Below, one piece after another: positions 43,719 to 55,631 of a DNA stretch of 64,000 nucleotides. Origin of the DNA: Emticicia sp. 21SJ11W-3 (lineage in GTDB: Bacteria > Bacteroidota > Bacteroidia > Cytophagales > Spirosomataceae). Positions within the stretch are counted from its first letter, which is position 1. Every line of letters begins with the position of its first letter. Under the pieces are notes generated by a model, which saw only the letters and a list, made by a program, of their open reading frames with translations, searched no databases and was not told the origin of the DNA. The position numbers and the translations under genes were made by a program. Location of the stretch: NCBI RefSeq assembly GCF_024138715.1, contig NZ_CP092074.1:62001-126000 (forward strand), written 5' to 3'.

Positions 43719-45296
43719 CTATTCCTCCCATGCCCAGTCAATGCGGTGCTTCATGTCTTTAATTGTCATGCCGTTTGATTTAAAGTAAGCTCTTATTTCA
43801 TCAACTTTGTCGTATCTCTGGCTTGATTTGTATTCTTTATATAACGACAACATACCGCTCAGAATACCATCGCCCTGTGCAATAGGTTCTTCCTTAAGAC
43901 CTAAAATCTGCTCCAAAAATACCACAAACTTCTCTTTCAATAAGTTGAAGGTATTTTCGCCAAGGGCTCTCGGGTTCAGCTGATTCATGTATATCATGTT
44001 TACATATTTCAGCAAATTAAAAAGCTGTGCAATGGCCACTGCGGTGTTCAGGTCATCATTCATGGCCTCATAAAAAGCCTGAACGGTCTTCTCAATGTCT
44101 TCTTTTTTCTTTTGGTCGATTGCTGTCTCTACTGCCGGGGTTGCCGTTGCCGGCTTGTCAACTACCGCAGATTGCGCATCATTTATCAACTCACTCAGAA
44201 CCGTGTCTGCCGGTTTATCGTTAATACCAATTGTAAGGGTCTTCACAATTCGTAAACCGTTAATCAATCTTCTATAACCTTTCTGAGCCGCACGCAGAGC
44301 ATCGTTCGAGAAATCCAGAGTACTGCGGTATTGAGATTGTAACATGAAGAACCGAACCGTCATGGGGCTATAGGCCTGGTCAAGCAGCGGGTGGCTGCCT
44401 GCAAAAAGCTCAGCAGGTAAAAATGAGTTTCCCAACGATTTCGACATCTTCTGTCCGTTTACTGTCAACATATTTGAGTGCATCCAGTAACGAACAGGCT
44501 CTGTACCGGTAATGCCTACGCCCTGAGCAATTTCACACTCATGATGTGGAAACTTCAAATCCATACCACCGCCATGGATATCAAATTGTTTGCCCAGATA
44601 CTTGGTGCTCATACAGGTACACTCTAAGTGCCAGCCCGGGAAACCCATTCCCCAGGGCGACTTCCATTGCATAATATGCTCGGGGCTTGCGTTTTTCCAG
44701 ACGGCAAAATCAAGCGGGTTTCGCTTTTCTGCTTGTCCGTCCAACTCGCGGGTTTCGTTCAGCAAATCTTCCAGAATTCTTCCTGATAGCTTTCCATAGT
44801 CGTTACCTGCTGCATTATATTTACTGATATCAAAATAAACAGAGCCGTTCGACTCATAAGCCAGGCCTTTATCAATCAAAATTTTTACGGCTTCAATCTG
44901 TTCTACCAGGTGGCCGGTGGCAGTAGGCTCAATACTAGGCGGCAGAAAATTGAATTGCTCAAGCACTTTGTGGAAATCGTTGGTGTACCGTTGCACAATT
45001 TCCATCGGCTCCAGTTTTTCCAGTTTGGCCATTTTGCCAATTTTATCTTCTCCTTCGTCGCCATCACCCACCAGGTGGCCCACATCGGTAATATTTCTTA
45101 CATAGCGAACCTTATAGCCAATCTCGGTCAGGTACCGGTAAAGCACATCAAAAGTAAGAAATGTACGCACGTTGCCCAGGTGTACATAATTATATACAGT
45201 AGGCCCGCAAACATACATACCCACATAGGGGGCATTAATCGGTTTAAACTCTTCTTTTTGGCGTGAAAGCGTATTGTAAATTTTTAGGTTCTGCAT
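43719..45296 (-). CDS. cysS: Cysteinyl-tRNA synthetase
   Basis: 525 aa class I synthetase. The HIGH-type motif is VYNYVHLGNVRTF at about residues 34-46, Zn-binding Cys precedes it in MYVCGPTVYN, and further Zn ligands are in WHLECTCMS and FPHHECEIAQ; the KMSKS loop is GQKMSKSLGNS. An unusual Ala/Thr-rich insert (DKPATATPAVETAIDQKKKE) at about residues 375-395 lies between the catalytic part and the anticodon-binding DALR helix bundle. It has its own -7 element 75 bp upstream. Confidence 0.96.
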   Translation of the reverse strand: MQNLKIYNTLSRQKEEFKPINAPYVGMYVCGPTVYNYVHLGNVRTFLTFDVLYRYLTEIGYKVRYVRNITDVGHLVGDGDEGEDKIGKMAKLEKLEPMEIVQRYTNDFHKVLEQFNFLPPSIEPTATGHLVEQIEAVKILIDKGLAYESNGSVYFDISKYNAAGNDYGKLSGRILEDLLNETRELDGQAEKRNPLDFAVWKNASPEHIMQWKSPWGMGFPGWHLECTCMSTKYLGKQFDIHGGGMDLKFPHHECEIAQGVGITGTEPVRYWMHSNMLTVNGQKMSKSLGNSFLPAELFAGSHPLLDQAYSPMTVRFFMLQSQYRSTLDFSNDALRAAQKGYRRLINGLRIVKTLTIGINDKPADTVLSELINDAQSAVVDKPATATPAVETAIDQKKKEDIEKTVQAFYEAMNDDLNTAVAIAQLFNLLKYVNMIYMNQLNPRALGENTFNLLKEKFVVFLEQILGLKEEPIAQGDGILSGMLSLYKEYKSSQRYDKVDEIRAYFKSNGMTIKDMKHRIDWAWEE

Positions 45297-45370
45297 ATAT
45301 GTTCTTCAATAATCAGATTAATCTATCGTTTAACGTTCCTTGAGGTATTGCCTATCTAAAATAGATAATG

Positions 45371-45378
45371 CAAATTTA
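45371..45378 (-). promoter_or_regulatory. -7 element of cysS
   Basis: The minus strand reads TAAATTTG, matching TAnnTTTG, with a leader of about 65-70 nt. Confidence 0.5.
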
Positions 45379-45420
45379 AGTTTAATTTCTTTATATATAT
45401 AATGTATATAGTATAAGGCT

Positions 45421-46419
45421 TCAGGCCACGGGTACTTCAAGCAAACAGGCCATCAGTTTTTGTTCTAAGCCAGCCCAGTCTGGTTTTTGAGGTGCAATCA
45501 GCTCAATTCGGCTGTCGCGTCGGTAAGCAATGTATTGTACAGTAAATTGCCCTTCGGCGGCATTAATCAAAACCCAGTCTTTCCCGATTCTGAAAACACC
45601 CTTGGCTCGTTCTATTCCCGTCAGGGTACTGAAAAACTGACGCAACTTGGGCAGATTGAAAAGTTCATCCGGAGAGAAAATCCAGCCGCAGCCATACAGC
45701 CCCAGGCCATGACTTTCTTTTTTTACCGGATTACCAACAGCAGGTACCTGTAATTCTTCTTCGTGTTGGTGGGTATGGGTATGTTCATGCGTGTGTGGTG
45801 CAAACTGTGCCTTTCTCTCTGCGAAAGCATCAATATTTAACCAGCGATAATCTAACTCGCCATTGCTTACCGCCTCTACCAATAATTTTGGAGGGTACAA
45901 CGCCTTTGCCCATTCAGTAAACTGCTGCGTTAATGCCTCACCGGCCAGGTCAGTTTTGCTGGCAACTAGTACATCAGCCAGATTTATCTGATCCTGAAAA
46001 GTTTCGTGTGCATTGAAGTCTGTCTGCGCCCAACGCCTTGGGTCAACCAGACAGATAGTTGCTTTTACTTCCAGTATATCTTTCATGAATTTGTTACGCA
46101 GCAAATCCAGTATGTTTTCCGGATGCCCCATCCCGGTGGGTTCTATCAGAATACGGTCTGGCTTTTGTTGTCGCAAAACCGTGGTGAGTGTAAACTGCAT
46201 CGGCACATTGGCCGTGCAACAGATGCACCCCCCTGCCACCTCCCGGATGGTGAGTCCATCTTTTTCATCAATAGTGGCGTGGTCTATAGAAACAGCACCG
46301 AATTCATTAATAATAATAGCCCAACGCTCGTTTGTGGGCTTGCTCGCCAGCAGATGTTTGATGGCAGTGGTTTTACCCACGCCTAAGAAGCCGGTAATGA
46401 GATTGACAGGGATTTTCAT
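45421..46419 (-). CDS. CobW/ZNG1-type GTP-binding metallochaperone
   Basis: 332 aa G3E GTPase. Walker A GFLGVGKTT is at residues 10-18, the metal-binding CxCC motif GGCICC at 63-68, and the guanine-specificity part VASKTDL follows. A His-rich loop (HTHEHTHTHQHEEE) at about 205-220 and a C-terminal CobW_C domain are present. Such proteins deliver zinc or cobalt to client enzymes. An AT-rich inverted repeat upstream could be a metal-responsive operator; metal identity is inference. Confidence 0.92.
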   Translation of the reverse strand: MKIPVNLITGFLGVGKTTAIKHLLASKPTNERWAIIINEFGAVSIDHATIDEKDGLTIREVAGGCICCTANVPMQFTLTTVLRQQKPDRILIEPTGMGHPENILDLLRNKFMKDILEVKATICLVDPRRWAQTDFNAHETFQDQINLADVLVASKTDLAGEALTQQFTEWAKALYPPKLLVEAVSNGELDYRWLNIDAFAERKAQFAPHTHEHTHTHQHEEELQVPAVGNPVKKESHGLGLYGCGWIFSPDELFNLPKLRQFFSTLTGIERAKGVFRIGKDWVLINAAEGQFTVQYIAYRRDSRIELIAPQKPDWAGLEQKLMACLLEVPVA

Positions 46420-46441
46420 ATAATATAAGTGTCAGTGGTTT

Positions 46442-46488
46442 TCTACTTATATATATAGTATCAGAGCATACCTATTATATATAGTAGA
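46442..46488. repeat. AT-rich inverted repeat upstream of the CobW gene
   Basis: Arms TCTACTTATATATATAG (46442-46458) and CTATTATATATAGTAGA (46472-46488) are inverted copies with small shifts. The motif TATATAGTA also occurs near 45407 between CobW and cysS. Candidate operator, for example for a Fur/Zur-type protein; not proven. Confidence 0.35.
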
Positions 46489-46734
46489 AGTGTATGGGTC
46501 ATAACAAAGAATCGGTTTATTAAGTTTTTGCAGCCTCTAAATACTGGCGCCGTGGCTGGTAATAAGAATGAATAATTGTATAATTCGGAGCGGATGTGCT
46601 GAATCCGGCGTTTATTGCCTTATATTATTGCACAAAACGAAGAACTAATATAAACTTTATGGATGGGTTAAATTATAAGTAACTGAAGATAAGGGGAGTA
46701 GGGTTTAGGGTATAAAAAACTCTGGGGGAAGGCC
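46489..46734. other. Spacer upstream of the rRNA promoters
   Basis: No ORF or RNA can be supported. The region leads into the first of four rRNA promoters. Confidence 0.45.
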
Positions 46735-46765
46735 TTGACAAAGGCTAAAAAGTGGCGTACCTTTG
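46735..46765 (+). promoter_or_regulatory. rRNA promoter P1
   Basis: TTG (46735-46737), a 20-bp spacer and TACCTTTG (46758-46765), an exact -7 match, followed by GCAGTCCC at the predicted start. Confidence 0.75.
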
Positions 46766-46870
46766 CAGTCCCAAAAATGGGAGAAACACTGAGCGTTACA
46801 TAGCAGGAGCATAGTAAAAAGGTGGGAATCAGGGAATTGGGGGATGGGTAAAAAAAAGAGTAAAATTAAT

Positions 46871-46901
46871 TTGGAGTTGTAAAAATAAAGTCAGACCTTT
46901 G
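46871..46901 (+). promoter_or_regulatory. rRNA promoter P2
   Basis: TTG (46871-46873), a 20-bp spacer and GACCTTTG (46894-46901), one mismatch, followed by CACCCCGGTT. Confidence 0.7.
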
Positions 46902-46985
46902 CACCCCGGTTAATCGAAAGAGAAAGGAGAAAAGGAGAGGAAAACGGGAGGTGAGAGCGAGGCGAAAAAAAACTTCAAAAATAAT

Positions 46986-47016
46986 TTGGGAATGTAAAAA
47001 TAAATTCAGAATTTTG
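46986..47016 (+). promoter_or_regulatory. rRNA promoter P3
   Basis: TTG (46986-46988), a 20-bp spacer and GAATTTTG (47009-47016), one mismatch, followed by CACCCCGATT. The unit closely resembles P2, as if duplicated. Confidence 0.7.
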
Positions 47017-47116
47017 CACCCCGATTGATTGGAAAAGGAAAGAGAGAAAAGGAAGAGGCGATAAGGAGAGTGAAAAAAAATATGAAAAAATATTTTTTTA
47101 ATTCAAAAAAGAGTAG

Positions 47117-47124
47117 TAACTTTG
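47117..47124 (+). promoter_or_regulatory. rRNA promoter P4
   Basis: TAACTTTG is an exact -7 match; a T-run about 20 bp upstream takes the place of TTG. Followed by CAGTCC, as in P1. Confidence 0.65.
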
Positions 47125-47280
47125 CAGTCCGTTTCGCTTACTAAAATAAGAAAACGGAAAAACGAAAAGAAAAGTTCAGAGTTAAAATAAGAATTGATTA
47201 AGCGGTTGAGGGGGAGGTTGAAGAGAGAGAGCTTAATTAGATTTAACAAGTCGGAAGGTTGCGAGACTGGATGAATAAAG

Positions 47281-47307
47281 TTCATTAACTTGTTGAGAAT
47301 GCAAATG
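47281..47307 (+). other. 5' strand of the 16S processing stem
   Basis: AACTTGTTGA-GAATGCAAATG upstream of 16S pairs with CATTTGTATTCTCATCAACAAGTT downstream (48901-48924), with a 3-nt bulge and one mismatch. This is the expected RNase III substrate that loops out the 16S precursor. Confidence 0.75.
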
Positions 47308-47342
47308 CGAGACCTTAAGTAGTCAGGCAAACTTTGACATTT

Positions 47343-48849
<1,507 letters not shown>

Positions 48850-48900
48850 TAGAGATTTCTTCACAGAAAGAAATAAAAACGACTGACACGAAAGATCAAG

Positions 48901-48939
48901 CATTTGTATTCTCATCAACAAGTTATGTATTAGAGTGAA
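48901..48939 (+). other. 3' strand of the 16S processing stem
   Basis: Complementary to 47281-47307; see there. It lies between 16S and tRNA-Ile. Confidence 0.7.
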
Positions 48940-49013
48940 GGAACGGAAGTTTACAGGTGTAGTGATTGTAGGGAAAGCAAAACTACAAGCCATTAAACTG
49001 CAAACTCTGCAAG

Positions 49014-49090
49014 GGGCTTGTAGCTCAGGTGGTTAGAGCGTTACACTGATAATGTAAAGGTCCGTGGTTCGAGTCCACGCAGGCCCACCA
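49014..49090 (+). tRNA. tRNA-Ile (GAT)
   Basis: 77 nt with encoded CCA. Acceptor GGGCTTG/CAGGCCC, D arm, anticodon stem TTACA/TGTAA with loop CTGATAA, T arm CGTGG-TTCGAGT-CCACG. Usual spacer tRNA of bacterial rRNA operons. Confidence 0.97.
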
Positions 49091-49173
49091 AGTTGAATGG
49101 CGAATGAGAGAATGGCGAATTAGCGAATAAAATATTCATGATTCAAGATTAACTAATTCACGATTAAAATAAA

Positions 49174-49250
49174 GGGGGTTTAGCTCAGCTGGCTAGAGCA
49201 CCTGCTTTGCAAGCAGGGGGTCAACGGTTCGAATCCGTTATCCTCCACCA
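49174..49250 (+). tRNA. tRNA-Ala (TGC)
   Basis: 77 nt with encoded CCA. Acceptor GGGGGTT/ATCCTCC includes the G3-U70 pair that identifies alanine tRNA and a U6-U67 mismatch. Anticodon stem CCTGC/GCAGG with loop TTTGCAA; T arm AACGG-TTCGAAT-CCGTT. Second spacer tRNA of the operon. Confidence 0.96.
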
Positions 49251-49487
49251 AACTAATCACGAATGAAGAATGAGTGAATTAGTGAATAGATGAAGAGTAA
49301 ATAAGTTAACTGATACTTTTAAAAATCGGATACAGTTCTTTACGAAGAAACAAGGTAGAAATACCACAAGTCAGTTAAGACTGGACGACATTCTTATCAT
49401 ATCTAGCACAGCTTGGTAGGTGGTAAGAGTTCAGTTAAGATTGGATGAAGTTATTTGACATGATGGAAGAGAGAAGAAAAGAGATAA

Positions 49488-52299
<2,812 letters not shown>

Positions 52300-52412
52300 T
52301 TTTTTATCTGTTTTTTTCTCTCTCCATTAAAGTCATATAATGAAAGCCTAATGGCCAATAAGATATTCAGGATTCGGTGTTAGTTAACTAGCGAAAGAAT
52401 CATTAAGATCTT

Positions 52413-52523
52413 CATGGTGTCAATAGGGCGGGTGAACACCTCTTCCCATCCCGAACAGAGCAGTTAAGCCCCGCACCGCTGATGGTACTGAGTTCATACT
52501 TGGGAGAGTAAGTAGACGCCAGT
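52413..52523 (+). rRNA. rrf: 5S ribosomal RNA, copy 1 (normal length)
   Basis: About 111 nt. Helix I pairs TGGTGTC with GACGCCA; the conserved CCCATCCCGAACAGAG loop and GATGGTACTG are present, and the 3' half ends GGGAGAGTAAGTAGACGCC. Length and structure are normal for Bacteroidota. It is 113 nt after 23S and is followed by a terminator. Confidence 0.95.
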
Positions 52524-52533
52524 TTTTTATTCC

Positions 52534-52567
52534 AAAGACCGTTACGAAAAGTAGCGGTCTTTTTTTT
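52534..52567 (+). terminator. Terminator after 5S copy 1
   Basis: AAAGACCGTTAC, loop GAAAA, GTAGCGGTCTTT form a 12-bp stem with one wobble, followed by a T-run. Confidence 0.9.
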
Positions 52568-52600
52568 GCATTTTGCCCAACGCAAATCACAAAAGATTTT

Positions 52601-52739
52601 CATGGCGTCCATAGGGTGGGTGAACACCTCGACTGCGCGTCCCGTTCCCATCCCGAACAGAGCAGTTAAGTCCGGGGACGCCCAGTCCGCACCGCTGATG
52701 GTACTGAGTTCATACTTGGGAGAGTAAGTAGACGCCAGT
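52601..52739 (+). rRNA. 5S rRNA, copy 2, with a 2 x 14-nt helix insertion
   Basis: 139 nt, otherwise close to copy 1. Two inserts of 14 nt each flank the helix III/loop C part: GACTGCGCGTCCCG after AACACCTC and a second one ending GGGGACGCCCAGT before CCGCACC. They are complementary over 13 positions with a single C-C mismatch, so the RNA would gain a helix between helix II and helix III. Helix I (TGGCGTC/GACGCCA) is intact and even better paired than in copy 1. Whether it is transcribed past the terminator of copy 1 and enters ribosomes is unknown. Confidence 0.8.
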
Positions 52740-52750
52740 TTTTTATTCCA

Positions 52751-52784
52751 AAGAGGCTGTCCAAAAAGGGGCAGCTTCTTTTTT
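52751..52784 (+). terminator. Terminator-like hairpin formed by the IS left end
   Basis: AAGAGGCTGTCC (52751-52762), loop AAAAA, and GGGCAGCTTCTT (52769-52780) form a 12-bp stem with two wobbles, followed by TTTT. It replaces the native spacer terminator behind 5S copy 2. Confidence 0.7.
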
Positions 52785-54550
52785 GGGTTCAGATAGGAAT
52801 GATTCGGGTTTTACTAAGCGGCGTAGCGATATTTTATCTCGTAAGATTCAAAAAGTACATAAATAGTCCTATTTTGAGCGGTAGATACTGAATTTTGTTG
52901 GTTTTCTTGTTCAGACAGGCGTTTTGCTGCCCACTTTCTCAGATTATGCCCGATAGCCATCAGGCCAAACTCAATACCTACCTTCTGAAGACCCCTTAAA
53001 GTAAATCTTGAGAACTTGTTATTACTTTTCATCTGTCCGAAGACAGCTTCTACCTCTATGGGTCTTTTACTTCGGTGCTTAAGTCCTTCTTCTGAGAGTA
53101 ACCAAGACCTTGCCTTTGCTTTCAGTTCATTAAGTCTGGGATTGACCTCTATTCTTCGGTTGACTTTACTTTTATGGCACATCCCTCTTAAGGGGCATCC
53201 ATCGCATCGCTTGGCCTGATAATACCTGACACCGGACTCATAGCCATTGCTGCTTGTCCTTTTACCTTGGCCGACACATGCCATTCTTTGACCCATGGGG
53301 CATACATAAAAGTCTAAGGCTTTGTTGTAATACAGATTCTGAACCAAAAATGGATTGTTCTTCTGTGATCGTTTCTGCTCTTTATGAAAGTAATTGTACT
53401 TCACATACGCTTTTATGGCTTTCTCTTCAAGCCACTCATAGTTCTGTTCACTACCATAACCTGCATCGGCCACTACCTCTGTACTTTGCTTGCCGTATTG
53501 CTCCTGAAAACCCTCCAGGTGGTGGGTAAGTGTGGTGGTATCTCCTGCTGTCTGATGGATGCTATAATGGGTAATAAACTGGTTCTCGGTACTAATCTGA
53601 CTATTATAGGCTGGTTTGAGTTGACCATTCTGCATATGGTCATCTTTGAGTCGCATGAATGTGGCCTCTTCATCGGTCTTGCTATAACTATTCCGCTCGC
53701 CAAGCGTCTCCAACTGCTGTTCATACTTCTCTAAGCGGGGCAAGTGTTCATCTTGCAGTTGCTTTATTTGCTTTTGCGCCTGTTTAGTACTACCCTTTTG
53801 TTTACTATTCAACTCTGCAAGCTTGTTCTTAAGTTCGGTGCTGTCTATGGGTTTGGGGGTCTCTATTCTATTTAGCTCGCCCTGGTCTTGCTTAATCTGT
53901 GATTCTATCTCTGATAAGACAGACTGGATTTTACCTTCCAGTTTAGCTTTGTTCTTCTCTACTGACCCTTTCCATACAAAACTGTAGCGGCCAGAGGCGG
54001 ACTCTATTTTCGTACCATCCACATACTGCAAATCCAAACTCACATATTGCAATTCATGAAGCATCCGTACTACTGCTGCAAACAGGCTTTGAATATGGCC
54101 TTTTAAGCGTTTACCCCGAAAGTAGTTAATGGTCCGGTAATCAGGAGTGCTGTTACCCGACAACCACATCAAGTGAATGTTCTCCTGTAAGGCTTTCTCT
54201 ATTTTACGGCAGGAATAAATATTCGAAAGGTAGCTGTAGAATAATACTTTCAGGAGCATCCGGGGATGGTAGCTGCTGGTTCCCCCTCCTTTGTATTGGG
54301 AAACAAGCATGCTTATATCCAGTCCGTCAACGACTTCGTTCACGAGGCGAACCGGGTGATTCTGTGGTATTCTCGAAAATATATCTTCCGGAAAAAGACT
54401 TAATTTATTGGCCGGTAACGATTTAAAATGTATCTTCATCTTCTCTTTGTGTTGCACCTCTAAGATAACACTTTTTAGAGGAACAAAGAAAAATCCCCGC
54501 GTCTTTTTTGACCGGGGATTCCTATTTTTTAGACCTTTTTAGACAGCCTC
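52753..54550 (-). mobile_element. IS1182-family insertion sequence
   Basis: About 1.8 kb. Terminal inverted repeats: left GAGGCTGTCCAAAAAGG, right (reverse complement) GAGGCTGTCTAAAAAGG, one mismatch in 17. The single transposase gene inside is intact. The element sits in the spacer between 5S copies 2 and 3: the left flank ATTCCAAAG and the right flank TTTTTTTTGCATTTTGCCC are the two halves of the spacer that is unbroken after copy 1, with its hairpin replaced. No clear target duplication apart from an AAG/CTT ambiguity. Confidence 0.88.
52814..54457 (-). CDS. IS1182-family DDE transposase
   Basis: 547 aa, full length. The N-terminal DUF772-like DNA-binding part has LVNEVVDGLDISMLVSQYKGGGTSSYHPRMLLKVLFYSYL. 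The catalytic residues are visible as Asp in LQYVDGTKIESASG, Asp in EVVADAGYGSEQNYEWL and Glu in RPIEVEAVFGQMKSNNKF. A charged coiled-coil insert lies at about residues 170-260, and a Cys-rich CPMGQRM...CDGCPLRGMC segment at about 390-430, both usual for this family. ATG at 54439 is an alternative start. No frameshift, so the element may be active. Confidence 0.95.
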   Translation of the reverse strand: MQHKEKMKIHFKSLPANKLSLFPEDIFSRIPQNHPVRLVNEVVDGLDISMLVSQYKGGGTSSYHPRMLLKVLFYSYLSNIYSCRKIEKALQENIHLMWLSGNSTPDYRTINYFRGKRLKGHIQSLFAAVVRMLHELQYVSLDLQYVDGTKIESASGRYSFVWKGSVEKNKAKLEGKIQSVLSEIESQIKQDQGELNRIETPKPIDSTELKNKLAELNSKQKGSTKQAQKQIKQLQDEHLPRLEKYEQQLETLGERNSYSKTDEEATFMRLKDDHMQNGQLKPAYNSQISTENQFITHYSIHQTAGDTTTLTHHLEGFQEQYGKQSTEVVADAGYGSEQNYEWLEEKAIKAYVKYNYFHKEQKRSQKNNPFLVQNLYYNKALDFYVCPMGQRMACVGQGKRTSSNGYESGVRYYQAKRCDGCPLRGMCHKSKVNRRIEVNPRLNELKAKARSWLLSEEGLKHRSKRPIEVEAVFGQMKSNNKFSRFTLRGLQKVGIEFGLMAIGHNLRKWAAKRLSEQENQQNSVSTAQNRTIYVLFESYEIKYRYAA

Positions 54551-54592
54551 TTTTTTTTTGCATTTTGCCCAACGCAAATCACAAAAGATTTT

Positions 54593-54722
54593 CATGGCGT
54601 CCATAGGGTGGGTGAACACCTCGACTGCGCGTCCCGTTCCCATCCCGAACAAAGCAGTTAAGTCCGGGGACGCCCAGTCCGCACCGCTGATGGTACTGAG
54701 TTCATACTTGGGAGAGTAAGTA
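54593..54722 (+). pseudogene. 5S rRNA, copy 3, 3'-truncated
   Basis: Same as copy 2 including both inserts, with one substitution (GAACAAAGCAG for GAACAGAGCAG). After AGAGTAAGTAG the sequence turns into unrelated GGGCTCAAGCG, so the 3' strand of helix I (GACGCCA) is missing. Helix I cannot form and the copy is probably non-functional. Its 40-bp upstream flank is identical to the one before copy 2. Confidence 0.8.
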
Positions 54723-54844
54723 GGGCTCAAGCGAAAAAGTTGGGGGTTAAGCATAAATCTTGGCGAGTCTAAAGAGGAAGAAAGGGCTCAAGCGAAAAAG
54801 TTGGGGACTACGCATAAATCTTGGCGAGTCTAAAGAGGAAGAAA
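54723..54844. repeat. Two tandem 61-bp direct repeats
   Basis: Units 54723-54783 and 54784-54844 both run from GGGCTCAAGCGAAAAAGTTG to AAAGAGGAAGAAA and differ at a few central bases (GGTTAAGC against GACTACGC). They begin exactly where 5S copy 3 breaks off. No function seen. The following 140 bp up to the next gene hold nothing I recognise. Confidence 0.8.
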
Positions 54845-54985
54845 GTAATATTTCTTACCCCTCTGAACTGGTTTTGGAATGTTTCAATCTGAGCCTTGAC
54901 AAATACGTATTTAGCGCCTTTATAGACATCAAAGAAGTATAGAAAACCTCCTGTCCTTTTATTTCTCGCTCTCAGTATATTTAAA

Positions 54986-55501
54986 TCAAATCGTTTCAAT
55001 CTTGTCTTCAAAGGTATCCTCCTCAGAATTATAAGTCTTCGGAGCTGACTGTTGGTTATCCTCAAATTTATTATAATAGCGGTCGTAATCTTTATACTTG
55101 CGGTTACGATTATCTTCATTATAGCGTATGTCGCGCTCGTCATAGTACTCACGGTCTCTTCTATCGTCATGATACCTTCGCTCTCTTTCTTGATAATAAC
55201 GGTCGTCACTCCAGCGGTGGCAATGTTCATTACAATCATATCCGCGGCTGTGGTAGTGGCGCCAACCTCTTCCACCTCCTATAATAATCGGTGGTGGTAT
55301 AACGTATACCCTTGGGCTATAACCCCACGAAAGACCAATTACCGGTGGTGGTACGACAATCCGAGGGACAATCACACGTGGAATAACTCGTACATAAGGG
55401 CGGTAGTTATACCGATATCTGTATGCCCTTCTCTGGGCATTTGTTTCGGTAGCGAACAAAAAGCAAAGCAGAATGAAAAGAGAAAAAGCATTACGTTTCA
55501 T
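54986..55501 (-). CDS. Exported Arg/Tyr/Asp-rich low-complexity protein
   Basis: 171 aa. Signal peptide MKRNAFSLFILLCFLFATETNAQ, then RRAYRYRYNYRPYVRVIPRV, a Pro/Val/Gly-rich hydrophobic part (IVVPPPVIGLSWGYSP, VIPPPIIIGGG), and a highly charged tail of Arg, Asp, Tyr and Glu. No enzyme domain is recognised. Such proteins are common and uncharacterised in Bacteroidota; perhaps a cell-envelope or matrix component. Another frame on the same strand (54808-55275) is open but has no support. Confidence 0.7.
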   Translation of the reverse strand: MKRNAFSLFILLCFLFATETNAQRRAYRYRYNYRPYVRVIPRVIVPRIVVPPPVIGLSWGYSPRVYVIPPPIIIGGGRGWRHYHSRGYDCNEHCHRWSDDRYYQERERRYHDDRRDREYYDERDIRYNEDNRNRKYKDYDRYYNKFEDNQQSAPKTYNSEEDTFEDKIETI

Positions 55502-55631
55502 GATTCAGTTCGTTTTTGTAAATAATGCGCTTGCAAGCATAAAGGTTGCATGTTGCGATTTTTAACAAAGACAATTAATTGTAATATTTTCCCTATTTCT
55601 ATATTTTTTTAGCCGGTTTAGAATTAGCTAT

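Noticed and set aside
52413-54722. 5S array as pure assembly artefact
   Set aside because: The copies differ in defined, structured ways (paired inserts, one substitution, truncation), which a simple collapse or duplication would not create; still, long reads would be needed to be sure.
54723-54844. 61-bp direct repeats as a CRISPR array
   Set aside because: Only two head-to-tail units with no spacers between and no cas genes.
54808-55275. Open frame on the minus strand overlapping the Arg/Tyr-rich protein gene and the 61-bp repeats
   Set aside because: No signal, no family features; the overlapping frame 54986-55501 has a clear signal peptide and explains the region better.
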